Assembly: GCA_029582265.1 (NCBI GenBank)
Contig: CM055816.1
Location: 3,750,698 to 3,814,697, forward strand
Direction: 5' to 3'
Origin: Zoroaster sp. YZ-2022
Taxonomy: Eukaryota > Echinodermata > Asteroidea > Forcipulatida > Zoroasteridae
Length of the DNA stretch: 64,000 nucleotides
The notes below the pieces were generated by a model. The model was given only the letters and a program-made list of their open reading frames with translations. It did no database searches and had not been told where the DNA came from. Position numbers and translations under genes: made by a program. Below are positions 42,255 through 52,495 of the stretch, piece by piece; the stretch's first letter is position 1, and the number at the start of each line of letters is the position of its first letter.

Positions 42255-42510
42255 GAAATGTATTTCGTTCCCTCGAATTAATATTTCGTTCCCTCGAATT
42301 CATTTCGTTCCCTCGAAATATTATTTCGTTCACTCGAAACATTATTTCGTTCTCTCGAAATCATTTCGTTCCCTGGAAATAACATTTCGTGGGAATCAAA
42401 TAAATTATTTCGAGGGAACGAAATAAATTATTTCGTTCCAACGAAATCAATTCGTTCCCTCGAAATAATATTTCGTTTCCTCGAAATAATATTTCGTTAC
42501 CTCGAAATAA
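42255..42510. repeat. Array of attTCGTTCCCTCGAaat palindromic units
   Basis: About twelve 18-22 bp units, each with atttcg at the start and cgaaat at the end around ttccct or a variant. One unit near 42405-42424 is inverted (cgagggaacg). Spacing varies, as in a decayed satellite or hairpin array. Confidence 0.85.
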
Positions 42511-42963
42511 CTGAGCTGTACGGAATCCTTGATATGCCATTTATTTTATTGGGATATGACAATTATTTCCGAGGTCGCCGTAGCACTGAGAGCCCCTTAA
42601 GGGACAGATGGAAACAAATAAATAAAATAATTTTCTTTTATTAATTTATTTATACCCCTTCAGAGAAAAGAAAATTGTAGAAGTCGTCAATTATACCCTA
42701 TTTGATTATGCTGTGAACGTCGATGAATTTTGTATAAAAAAATAATTAAAAATGCTTTCCAGAAATCGATCTTCATAAAAAGATCTTCATCAAAATCTAA
42801 TCGATTGGTCCGTGTAACAAACTCAACATATTTCATCCGAATCCCTGCAGATATCTTGTACAGAAGTACACCCACACACACAAACACACGGGTGAAAACA
42901 TTACCTCCGTCCGACATACGTCGCGGAGGTAATAAGAAATAAAATGCGATACGGTGCTATATA
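42511..42963. other. No gene recognised
   Basis: Includes another gagccccttaagggaca near 42590, echoing the end of the 430-bp duplication, then AT-rich sequence. Confidence 0.4.
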
Positions 42964-43175
42964 CTGAGCATCAAAAGAAACTTATCAAATCTTTGGAAGG
43001 ACAGTCATTAAAATGCTCCACGGAAAAAGGAAAAATATTTGAACACAGGTAAACTTCAGTAATCTTTACTAAGCACATAAACAAGATTACTGAAGTTTAC
43101 CTGTGTTCAAATATATTTTCATTTTTTCCGTGGAGTGTCCTTCCAAAGATTTGATAAGTTTCTTCTGATGCTCAG
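42964..43175. mobile_element. 212-bp foldback MITE
   Basis: Arms of about 95 bp run ctgagcatca(a/g)aagaaac, ttatcaaatctttggaagga, ctccacgga, aatatttgaacacagg and taaacttcagtaatctt, inverted around a 25-bp centre. The left arm has an extra 11 bp (tcattaaaatg). The flanks are AT-rich and no clear duplication is seen; a Tc1/mariner-type mobiliser is plausible. Confidence 0.8.
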
Positions 43176-43381
43176 TTTATGTTCAAAATTATTAAAACGT
43201 TTACTTTCTCCGAGAACAAGAACATGCTTAGTTTTAAGAATTGTGTATATATGCACTAGACACAATCAGATACGCGTTCTTAAATGTATTCCACCAATGA
43301 AGCTGATTGCATTTTGAACACACCCCCTCTCTGAAATCCATCTAATTCACTTCATTCAAACATTATTATAGGTTTTTCAAT

Positions 43382-43930
43382 CAATTTCGCACGAAACCGA
43401 TTAAATTTGTCATGCATTTAAACAAAAATACACATCCAATTTAAAAATACTCAATTTCGCCTAAGCTTCCCGCGGCGTACAGTCAGTCATTCAAATTCGT
43501 TATTAGGCTAGGAACCTTCATGAATCCTCCAAAATCCATCAGTGCATGCTTTTGGAAACATGTCCATATCTTCAAAATGCACCATGCACTTTCGTTGATC
43601 TTTCGTATTCAGCATTTATTGCCTGTAAATCTTACCAGTAAATCTTGATTAGGGTTCAAGAATGATTGTTGAGAATCATTTTTTGGAATTCCCATTTTGC
43701 GAAAATGATTGCCTGTAAACGAAATTGAAAATGAAACTCGAGTGCAAATGCCCATTCAAGCTAATCTGGCGAAATTGAATGACGGACGTGCATCACTAAA
43801 ATGAATGACGTAAATCCGACATTTCATGTCTGAAAACGAAATTGAACGCCTGAATTTTTAATTGGAAAAATGACAGCAGCCAGGTTAGCAAAACGCTTTA
43901 ATACAAACGCACGAAAACGAATTTGAATGC
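43382..43930. repeat. Scattered CAATTTCGC motifs that switch orientation midway
   Basis: caatttcgc or attcaaattcg on the left (43382, 43452, 43489) and cgaaattgaa or cgaatttgaatg on the right (43720, 43769, 43837, 43919). The mirror layout around 43600 resembles subterminal transposase-binding motifs of a DNA transposon, but no terminal repeats were fixed. Confidence 0.4.
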
Positions 43931-44017
43931 TAAATTGACGAATTTGGCAGGGAAAACATATAGGCTATTATAATTATATATTGCAACCCTCGCTTTATAA
44001 ATGCGTCTATTATTATT

Positions 44018-44182
44018 AAGTAAGACAAATTGCGGTGACACCATGTGGAATCTCAATTGAGTAGTAATTAGTTCTGAAAAGAACTGGTGGTACAACTCGA
44101 CGTTTCGATCAGTATGCTCTGAACGTCCTCAGGAGAATGCCGGACTCTGGAAAATGCTGCTGCTTAAGTAGACTGCTGGAGG
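44018..44182 (-). repeat. Penelope-type terminal segment with hammerhead-like motif, copy 1
   Basis: The - strand reads CCTGAGGACG, a stem with loop agcata, and GATCGAAACGTCGAG (about 44143-44103). The same 165 bp recurs at 57899-58070 with few differences. Penelope-like elements carry hammerhead motifs in their terminal repeats. One stem pair is broken here (GTTCAG against CTGATC). Confidence 0.65.
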
Positions 44183-44427
44183 ATCATCCCATGAATGGAT
44201 GCTGGAGGATTAGTTCGTTGAGGCGCGCAGGCGGGAAACTGTGAGACTAGGATCATAGGGGTTGGGGTAGAGGAGTGTGCGCTCACTGAACTGAATCAGT
44301 TGTTGACAAGCACAGGGGGATGGAGGGTGGTTGACTTAGGATATATGAGATCCCTCAGTCTGGGGTGGGTTATGGACTTTGGATATAGAAGATCCTTCAG
44401 TCTGTAGTAGTGGTCGCCAAATGTCGC

Positions 44428-44439
44428 TGAAGTAGTAGT

Positions 44440-44529
<90 letters not shown>
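44428..44529. repeat. (AGC)n trinucleotide array
   Basis: About 30 uninterrupted agc units flanked by agtagtag and agtag. Poly-Leu, poly-Cys and other homopolymer frames over it are artefacts. Confidence 0.95.
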
Positions 44530-44532
<3 letters not shown>

Positions 44533-44661
44533 TTAGCATAAATACATGCTGTCATCGTAAGTATAATCGATGTCTTTTCCTCCTTTCTATCTTCTAAATT
44601 GTATCTCAATAATCAAGAATATGCATGAGAAATGTTCTAAAAAACTGGAAATTAAACTTAC

Positions 44662-44740
44662 CTTGGGCATTTACTGACTGCGTAATGAGTACAAGCACGG
44701 TAGCCAGTAAGAGCGCGTACGCTCCTTTATGGCGTCCCAT
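44662..44740 (-). CDS. Signal-peptide first exon, candidate start of the HYR gene
   Basis: ATG at 44740 in good context (A at -3, G at +4) encodes MGRHKGAYALLLATVLVL, ITQSVNA then Q, an excellent signal peptide: basic n-region, 10-12 residue hydrophobic core, and small residues before the cut. The exon ends at a consensus donor AAG/GTAAGT after 79 bp, phase 1. The HYR exon at 16616-16359 enters in phase 1, and the join would place the predicted cleavage just before the first domain. This is the same strand and order, but the 28-kb distance is unproven. Confidence 0.7.
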
Positions 44741-44900
44741 GTTCTCCTGTTACTTGACAAGCGATATCCTTTATTTCAAACTGTTTCTAAATATCACTTT
44801 TAAAAGGTTTTAACTCATGCAATTCCCAGCTTCCTCTAAGTTCGATAACAACATCTGATCTGCGCTATCATCCAGAAAGCTTGGTGATATATAATGTTAG
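44741..44900 (-). promoter_or_regulatory. Possible TATA promoter and 5' UTR of the secreted-protein gene
   Basis: TATATA lies at 44893-44888 on the - strand in attatatatcacc. A start about 30 bases further on would give a 5' UTR near 120 bases, containing short upstream ATGs. There is no direct evidence for the start site. Confidence 0.25.
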
Positions 44901-45589
44901 GTTCTTTGTATTCTGAATAATGGAATGTGACCAGGAACTGCCTGCGGGCAACTTCCCAAGAATGTACTCATTGTATTGACAATGAGCCTGGTCCCGAATA
45001 GTCACTTTTGGTACCCACTCGTTATTGTTAAAGGGATTTCAATTCAAGAAACATTTATACTGAAACCTGCAAATACTGATTCTGGTACAACCGGTACCTC
45101 TGTTTTCGTATGTTTTTGCACTAAGCATTCTTTTCCATCTTATTTATTTGTTTATACAAAGCGAATGGAACCTTCAGAAAATATGTTGTTTAAATTATGT
45201 AATTATCATCAAAGAAGATCATCTTCTTCAAAAATCACCACTTTTAAATTAGCCCCTTGGCTCACAGATACAGTACCGTATCTTTCAAGTTGTTAATATT
45301 AATGTTCACGTACGCATATTCTATTATCACACACGGTGTTTAAATAAAGCACGACAATCGAGCTAATCATCTGCATCAGGATCCTTCACTCAGATACCGT
45401 ACTTAAGCAGTTCCTACAACTAGGGTCTAAATATGATGCTCAATACGCGACAGAGTGCACCCCCTCCCATTGTGTCTTTATTGTGCTCCAGGAATCTTAG
45501 GAATTCTTTAGAGGATTTCGGGGGAAGAGGTCCGTTATTACAATAGAACAGCAATGTGTTAGTGTATAGGGACATTTGGGGGTGAGACT
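44901..45589. other. No gene recognised
   Basis: A 106-codon + strand frame (44976-45296) has no domain or composition signal and is probably chance. Confidence 0.4.
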
Positions 45590-45690
45590 CTGCCGCATAT
45601 CGAGCATGGTATAAGGGTATGACATTCTCCTGAAGACGATCAGAGTACACTGATCGAAACGTCGAGTTTCTCACCACCGGTTCTTCTCAG
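45590..45690 (+). repeat. Penelope-type hammerhead-like motif, copy 2
   Basis: CTGAAGACGATCAG, loop agtaca, CTGATCGAAACGTCGAG at about 45632-45667, followed by caccaccggttcttctcag, as in the other copies. Stem pairs are all intact. Confidence 0.65.
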
Positions 45691-46192
45691 AATGCACAGT
45701 TGCACACTTACAACTCCTAAGAGATTGCGTTTACACGGTGACACCGTGAAACCTATATAGTTACGTATTTCCATCATGCAAAGCTTCCAATCCTAAACAA
45801 AAAACAATCCTTTAAAACGCAACACGGCATAAGTCCAATCGATCCGGCAATTGAACTTCGTTTCGTAACACACACACAAAAAAACACAGAAAACCAAAAA
45901 TGCCGGAGACTTTCTGGGGGCCTAACTTTAAGAAGCAGTTTTGCCAACATTAACAATACTAGATCTCACCTTTAATGACACAACGAAATGAGCTGAAACT
46001 TTCACAGGTTGGTTTTTGTACATAATATGTTTTAAATTGTGTTATATAGTATGGGTGCATTTACAGACATCAGTTGTGTACAATGAATCTAATAGTGAAA
46101 CTGGGAAACCGCATGCAACTAAGTTGATACATATAGGTCGATGAAATTCTTGCATTGGGTGACAAACAATTTGCCGTACACCGACGTGTTCC
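45691..46192. other. No gene; probable internal part of an LTR element
   Basis: ggtgacaccgtg near 45739 is a small palindrome. From about 46150 the sequence may be decayed pol of the downstream gypsy element, but I cannot read a domain. Confidence 0.35.
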
Positions 46193-46595
46193 ATGCTCCA
46201 ATTCATGTTAATGAAATTTGCTTATAATCGTTTTATTAGACCATCTAACGAAGAAGTGCCACGTGATTTTGTTCAAAGGGATCCACTTGAACACCTACAA
46301 GATAGTGATTGCCCTGAAGATTCGTTTGAGCCACACATGGCAATCCACGAACCACAACAAAGAAGCTCCCAAATACCTGGTTTACCCGATGTTGGAAAAC
46401 CAAGCAGCAAAGAGTTCCAAGTTGAGAAAGTCCTACGAGGAAAGTTTATAAATGGTAAATTGCATTATCTGATTTAAGTGGAAAGATTTTCCCAATAATC
46501 AAAATTCATGGGAGCCAGTTGAAAACTTGAATGAAACGCTCCGTAAGTTTCTTCAAATTAATCCTGTTAGAATAACTGGTAAAGTTAAATAAGTC
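46193..46595 (+). pseudogene. Integrase C-terminal chromodomain
   Basis: Reads EFQVEKVLRGKFINGKLHYL, then after a one-base slip near 46476 IKWKDFPNNQNSWEPVENL, then LNETLRKFL and a stop at 46590. VEKIL..G...YLVKWKG....WEP is the chromodomain pattern, which in gypsy chromoviruses guides integration to marked chromatin. The aromatic cage Trp residues of KWKD and SWEP are present. The upstream acidic segment is of unknown role. Confidence 0.65.
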
Positions 46596-47242
46596 AGCAA
46601 GGATTTTAAGTTGTATTGACTTTAAAGTTTTGGTGTGTTGAAATTATTATTCAAAATTTAATTGATATGGATGTACAATTTTGAATTTAATGTATTGTGA
46701 GAGGTACCAGAAATAAGTATTTTGAGTGTTCACCGAAATTGAAATATGCTAATATCATCATTGATGTATTTATTATTTTGAATAATGACTGTAATGTTTT
46801 AGTTTATTAATGATTGCGGATTATTCCTTATCACGGATAAAGAGAAGGCGACGACCTTCGGCTCGGCTTGCGAGAAGTAGCTACGACCACCACATAGGCA
46901 GCCGTGCAGAAGTTTCCCGGGACGTCGTCCTGATCTTTCCCAGCCGTCTACAGACTAGATTTGGAGATGGCAACAACGCTGTGTGCAGACCGGACGTCTC
47001 AATGCCCGTAAATGGACTACAGACGGCAGCGTTGAACAACGTTAAATTAATATCAATTGCTTATAATAATTGCCAAACATTTATATTGAATTGTTTGTAT
47101 TTGATTTTGTCGTATTGTTGGCATTTGACTGGCCAGCATTTGTCAGCATAACGAAGAGAAAAAAAACATAAATAATTTATATAAATATAATTTTTTTTAA
47201 ATTAGAATTGTCAGGAGCCAATTTAAAAAAATGAGGGGCGTA

Positions 47243-47590
47243 TGTTACGCCGCTACCTCAGGGTTCGCATTCCTGTCTCGGCTCTTGAGGTCTTGGAATG
47301 CAAGTTAGAATGTATGTTATGTAACACCTATTTTATAGAACCCTATAAAAAGGGTGGGGTCCGAGCTCTCGGGGTCTGTGTCCCTCAACCGTGCCGTCGG
47401 GTCGCTCGGGCTCATTTAGACTACTGTAATATTTGGATTTCTGTTTGCCGTATAACATGTTATTGATGTTAATAAAATACTAAGTTGTAAATTTCGAAAT
47501 AACACGTTTAAACTGGCTTTTCTGTTTGTCTGTTGTGTCGATCCTGATGGGTGTGGCGGCCGTTACCGCGAGTAAACAACACCCATAACA
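47243..47590 (+). repeat. LTR, 348 bp
   Basis: Begins TGTTACGCC and ends CCATAACA, a 5-bp terminal inversion (TGTTA/TAACA). TATAAAA (47344-47350) and AATAAA (47471-47476) are spaced as promoter and poly(A) signal. The purine tract directly upstream marks it as the 3' LTR. A 90-bp frame inside it is not a gene. Confidence 0.7.
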
Positions 47591-47715
47591 GTATAGAGCA
47601 CTGTATACTAAGTGCTTTCCTGAGTGGTCTCTGGAAAAATCATTGGCGACTTGGGCGAGATTCGAACCCTCGACCTCCTAGTTACTAGTGCAGACGTCTT
47701 TTAAAGATACAATTA
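47591..47715 (-). mobile_element. tRNA-derived SINE fragment
   Basis: The - strand holds the B box GGTTCGAATCT (about 47677-47667), then gcccaagtcgcc and a body cactcaggaaagcacttagt-like that matches the SINE at 26.6 kb. The 5' tRNA half is incomplete. Its tail abuts the LTR end exactly. Confidence 0.6.
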
Positions 47716-48654
47716 TCAATTATCAATCTGCTTTAAGCCTTACCGTTCTCTCTAGGTTTTGGTAAAATAAAGTCGAGATAATTGCATAGATCTATGATTT
47801 AGGCAAAAAAAGTCTCCAGTTTCTGGTTTCCGCGCGCGTCGCGTCAGACCCGCACATAAGGGTATAAAAGTTTGCCTCTCTTAGCCACCATACTGTGTAT
47901 GGGAAATTTGGTGTGGTTTCAATAACCGTGTATATCCTCAATTTACCCTAAATGACGCACCTAAGGTTATATAATCAACTGGACGGTAACTTACAAATGA
48001 AATTAGCAGTTTGGTGTTTCAGTTTGTTTCAGTGAAGTATTCTCATGTAAAATGCTGAATTTCAATGCATGATCATACGCGTGGACGTCTTGAGTGCCGT
48101 TTGTTGAGACGCACAGAATTGTGGCCATCAGCAAATTGATGTTGGTATAATGACTCACCCCAAACTGTTAAAGTTGATGGGGGCACAGAAAATGTACCCA
48201 AGAAGAAAAACAGTTGAAATTATGTTTCATTTTATTCCAGATGGTTGTAAAATTGTTTTTAAACTTGAAAATAAAAATATTGTTTTCGATTTTTAAAATA
48301 AAATGGTATAATTTGGAGAAGCTCTCAAAACTTTTAATCAATATTCTTAAAAGACCAATAAAATGTAATGTGGTAAAAAAAATTCCAAAAGTACTTTAAA
48401 ACTTTGAAATGTGTAAAATTGCTGTTAACATTTTGTCAAATAAAATATTTCTTTTCATAACCATGATATTAATGTTTCATAATCTTTCGATACCAAAGCT
48501 AAGAGCTAGAATGCTACAATAATCTGGCCCCTTAAGTTAACTGAATCCACACAATAATGCTAATTACATACAGGGAATCTAATGGCCGCTGCGGATGGGA
48601 GGACCTCTCTGCTTCGTTAACAAAGTCAAGTTTTGACTTTTGTATTTTATGTTT
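47716..48654. other. No gene; part of repeat family X
   Basis: 47805-47925 (tctccagtttctggt, tcagacccgc, tagccaccatact) matches 48661-48850. The rest, including A/T-rich 48200-48480, shows no gene. Confidence 0.4.
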
Positions 48655-49620
48655 AGGCCCAACAAAGTCTCCAGTTTCTGGTCTCTGAGCACGTCGCCTC
48701 AGACCCGCGCATGGGCAATTTTAATTTTCTTTTGTTTGCTATAAAACGATGTCCAATTAAAATTCTGCCGTGCTTTTTCACACAGAGGTTATGAACGTTT
48801 GCCCGATTTGTGAGACCTCTCGTAGCCACCATACTTTGTATAATGGGAAATTTGGTCCCCGCATATCACGTATTTCCCTGTTGGCAAAACAGATCTTTGG
48901 CAATTGTTTAGGCCTAAAGGATGTAGATAGGTCGTCTTAGACAACTGTCGTGAGCTTTGAAAAAGTATCGCTTTCTCCAAAAAACATATTGGAATATTTC
49001 ATTTCAACTAACTTCATTCTGCCTCTTCGCTGTCATTTCCCCTATATGACGGGGCTCATTGCACTTTTAAAGCATTGCGTGCAATGAGATTTTAATTAAT
49101 ATTTTCCCCGAAAAATACAAAAGAAAGTCACAACAAAGGTACAAAAGTTATTCTAGCAACGGCCATGAACCTACTTAGAATGATTTGTGAGCATAATTCA
49201 CGTCCTAAGTACATAATAACATAAGACCTCGTCAAGCGTGTTCAATCTAAGTTCACTGTTATGGTTTGAGGATTTATAAATTTTGTTATGTCCCAGACAC
49301 CACTGAGTACCTGTGCTACCAATTCCTAATTCCTACTCAGGACTGTCAGTCACTTCTTCATCAAACAAAGAATAATTGGTCAATTGAATTCAAATCATTT
49401 AATTCATTTATTTATTTCACAGTTAAAAACCACAACGCTAAATACATACGTATTCATTTTAACAAAATAAATTAATAAATGGCATGAAGCCATAAAATGT
49501 AAGAACGAATAAGAAAACAAAAATCAGCAATCCGAGACAAAAATAGAGAGCCCCATTAGGATAACCAAAAAGAGAATTTACTGTGAAGTTGTACTTCTAT
49601 AGTGTTTCAGAACCCCCCCC
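48655..49620 (+). repeat. Dispersed repeat family X, copy 2
   Basis: Ordered blocks shared with the 27.3, 49.8 and 51.2 kb copies, plus a 3' extension (aattggtcaattg, tttatttatttcacagtt, agaacgaataagaaaac, gagagccccattaggataac) shared with 51.9-52.1 kb. Ends near a C run at 49611-49627. Confidence 0.65.
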
Positions 49621-49829
49621 CCCCCCCAACGAACATTGATATATATGCGAGCCATGAAATCTCACGTCAAAGATTTTTTTTTTAAATTATTTATAAAACA
49701 TAAACAATAATGAAAATGTGCAGTTTTTATTATTGTTAGGCCTAAACGATTAAATGTATTGTACTTCTTTATTTTTCATGCGATCTAAACATTTGTTTGT
49801 TATTGACATAATATGTACATAATTATAAT
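49621..49829. other. No gene
   Basis: Poly-C run followed by A/T-rich sequence between two copies of repeat family X. Confidence 0.4.
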
Positions 49830-50250
49830 CGACACATAGGCCTAAAGCTATGGGTGGATCATCTTAGACAACTGTGGAGATCGTCGAGAAACTACTGCTT
49901 CGTATAACGGCTATGCCTGTAACATATTGGAATATTTTATTTCAACAACGTCATTCTGCCTAATCCCTGCTTTTAAAGCTTTGAACGTAAACAGGTTTTG
50001 TTAAAAAAAGCTATTTTTCAAAAAAGAAAATACAAAAAAGTCACAATGAGGGTGCAAAGGTTATTCTAGAAACGCCTCAAAAATGTGTAGGCCTATTCAA
50101 TGTATTTGCCAGCGTAATCTCACGTCACAAAACCCCAAACCATTGTTATGATTTGGTGATTTGTAATTAATTTGTGTTATATTCCAGACACCATGTGTTA
50201 GATTGAATACATGTAGTTGGGAATGGCTTCATTGATCTATGTCTATACGT
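49830..50250 (+). repeat. Dispersed repeat family X, copy 3
   Basis: Blocks gagaaactactgcttcgta, aatgagggtgcaaaggttat, tatttgccagcgtaa, gatttgtaattaatttg and gggaatggcttcatt match the other copies. Lacks the 3' extension. Confidence 0.65.
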
Positions 50251-50454
50251 ATATTAAAGGTTGGACACACATACAGTACATGGCTAAAATATAATTATTT
50301 CACTCCATATACATTTAAAATGGACCTAAATAGTATTATTTCAACCAATTCTAAATGGGAATATTGTTCTTATTTGGTACAGTCGGTCATTTCTTCAGCA
50401 AGCAAAGATTATTTGTTTGATCTAGTGATGGCTCTGAGAAGGGCCAGTTGGTTT

Positions 50455-50545
50455 GTTCTCAACGTTTCAATTAGTGTGCTCTAGCCGTCGTCATGAAAGA
50501 CTGCTTCCTGATGACGGCTAGAGCATACTAGTCGAAACGTAGAGA
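50455..50545. repeat. Inverted pair of Penelope-type hammerhead-like motifs
   Basis: A - strand motif (CGTTTCAATTAGTG..CTAGCCGTC, from 50459) and a + strand motif (CTGATGACGGCTAG, loop agcata, CTAGTCGAAACGTAGAG, to about 50543) lie head to head, so the whole 90 bp can fold on itself. Stem pairing in the + motif is kept with one G-T pair. Confidence 0.65.
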
Positions 50546-50671
50546 ATAAAACCAACCGGCTCATCTCATTGCCATCACTTCTTCCATAAAGAGATTAATA
50601 CATGTGTACCCGAAGAACTTAACAATATCTATCTCCACCATGCAAAGCCTCAAATCCTACACTCTTAAAAC

Positions 50672-50905
50672 TAAAGTGTTGAATCAACCCGAGTTCGCTG
50701 AGTGACAACACTTTATAAAGTTAACTTCAACCCAAAGAAAGTGTTAAATTAACACGGAGTCAAGTTAAGTCTTACTTTATCAATGTTATTTCAACACTTT
50801 AAAAAGTTAAATCCAACTTTTATAACCGAGTGGCATGGTATAGTTTTAGTGGTTACCCGTTCGCCTTGCAAATATAGAAGGTACCGAGTTCAAGACTAGG
50901 TTTTT
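50672..50905 (+). repeat. GTGTTNAA palindrome-rich segment plus tRNA-like sequence
   Basis: Several small palindromes, gtgttaaattaacac and gttgaatcaac, lie at 50688-50815. Then 50825-50905 resembles a tRNA or SINE head: tagttttagtggtta (A box-like), gccttgcaaa, and gagttcaagact (weak B box). It is too degenerate for a tRNA gene. Confidence 0.45.
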
Positions 50906-51159
50906 CAACATTTGTATACAAAATTTTAAATATATTTTTATACATTATTTGAACATTTTTTAACTACAACATTAATTCAGAAGCAAAGCAGCCTTTCTAT
51001 TTACGGTTATGGAGGATTTAAGGGAAATAAAGTCAAATTTTTTTTGTATACAAATTGTATGTAGCTGACGAAGTGTACTTCAAAAACAAAATCGCATGCT
51101 GCAAGGATGTTCGCTCTTCACACCTGATTGTATGGGCTGACCCAGATAAGCAACGAACA
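50906..51159. other. No gene recognised
   Basis: A/T-rich sequence between the tRNA-like segment and repeat family X copy 4. Confidence 0.4.
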
Positions 51160-52132
51160 CGTAGATTATTTATTGATATGCCTATGTAATAATAATACAT
51201 GTTGATGTTTCCTACATGTTTGTGATAGGCCTACGTGTTGACGGATACCAAAAGTAGCCTTGAGTCGAAGCCCACCCAGCAACCCGGAGCCACGAGCATC
51301 TTTACCAGTCCGTTCCAACGACACTATTACTCTACTAATGAATTATTCATAAACCTCCAGCAAAATGCATAATTTATGTACGTAATTTTATTTACACCAA
51401 TCACCGTAAGCTGTATATTTAAATAAATACCATCACAAATTACTTGCCGAATGCATTATGTATTATTAAATACAAAGAAAAACATAAGACCACAGAACGG
51501 AGCCTTGAGTGCAAACAGGTTATTTTGAAAAGGCTGGTTTTTCAAAAGAAAAATACCAAAGAAATTCACAATGAGGGTGCAAAGGTTATTCTCGCAACAC
51601 CCAATACTCAAAAATGTGCATTCAATGTATTTGCCAGCATATTGTAAATTGTGTTCAACCTGAACTTCAAACAGTGTTCTGGTTTAGTGATTTGTAATTA
51701 ATTTGTATTCTGCCCCAGGCACAATGTACCTAGTGTGCTTATAGTGAGATTGAATACATGTAGTCGGGAATGGCTTCATTTGTCTATGCCTTTAGAGTTT
51801 GGATCTAAATAAACCTGCATTATTTTAACCAATTCTGAATGGGAAGATTGCTAGCTTTGAGGACTGTCAGTCACAGCGAGCAAAAAAAATAATTGGTTGA
51901 TTAATTTCATTCATTTATTTATTTCAGTTAAAATCACTAATCTATATACATGTAGGTATCCGTTTAAACATCAAAATTATATACAAATTGCATCCAGCCA
52001 TAAAATAATTAGAACGAATAAGAAAACAAAATTCAACAACCCAAAACAAAACAAAGAGAGAGCCCCAATAAGATAACCAAAATCTGAACTTAAATAAATC
52101 ACAAAAATGGCAGAAAACCTAATTAGCAAAAA
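51160..52132 (+). repeat. Dispersed repeat family X, copy 4
   Basis: Starts with blocks also seen at 27.2 kb (attgatatgcctatgt, gttgatgtttcctacatg, gataccaaaag), then an unrelated 51280-51480, then aatgagggtgcaaaggttat, gatttgtaattaatttg, the tttatttatttcagtt extension and gagagccccaataagataac. The longest copy. Confidence 0.65.
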
Positions 52133-52136
52133 TTAA

Positions 52137-52495
52137 AGGTCCTATGAAATAAGTGTTTTTTTTTCATTGTATACAATAAAGTATGCCAACTGGAACATAT
52201 ATTTGTCATTTGTAATTTTTCACCTCACGTTTATACCATAAAAATATGAATTTTTAAATTTAGGGGGTGCTTTTCGACACGCCCATATCCCCTCATTAGC
52301 ATAAACTTCGTGACGTACACTCAGGCAATTCCCGATCTGCGATCCACAGCATTTGCCCAAGTATGCGTCGTATACAGCGCACACTGCATGTAGAGTGTTG
52401 CTAGAGAAAAAGTTTCCTAAAGTTTTCTGTCAGGTTTGAAGCTTATTATTTTCGACAATGCCATCGAGGTGTGTCGCTGCAGGTTGCAGCAACAC
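52137..52495 (+). mobile_element. 5' end of a Kolobok/THAP-type DNA transposon
   Basis: TTAA (52133-52136) precedes aggtcctatgaaataagtg, a terminal sequence like those of TTAA-target Kolobok elements. At 52458 an ATG opens MPSRCVAAGCSNT, the start of a THAP zinc finger (C-x4-C, first two ligands), as in Kolobok and P-type transposases. The finger is cut after about 13 residues by a LINE fragment. No right end was found. Confidence 0.55.

Larger units (their letters stand above)
46193..47590 (+). mobile_element. 3' end of a Ty3/gypsy-type element (chromodomain, PPT, LTR)
   Basis: A chromodomain piece (46193-46595), about 620 bp non-coding, a purine tract aaaaaaatgaggggcg (47226-47240) and a TG...CA LTR (47243-47590). 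The order pol C-terminus, polypurine tract, 3' LTR is right for a chromovirus-type element. No 5' LTR or other pol domain is recognisable here. Confidence 0.65.

Noticed and set aside
44336..44609. Poly-Cys and poly-Leu proteins
   Set aside because: Translations of an AGC microsatellite.
46810..47151. 113-codon + frame between chromodomain and LTR
   Set aside because: No similarity to gypsy proteins recognised and no codon or domain signal.
50825..50905. tRNA gene
   Set aside because: A and B boxes are degenerate and stems do not pair well; better seen as a SINE or tRNA relic.
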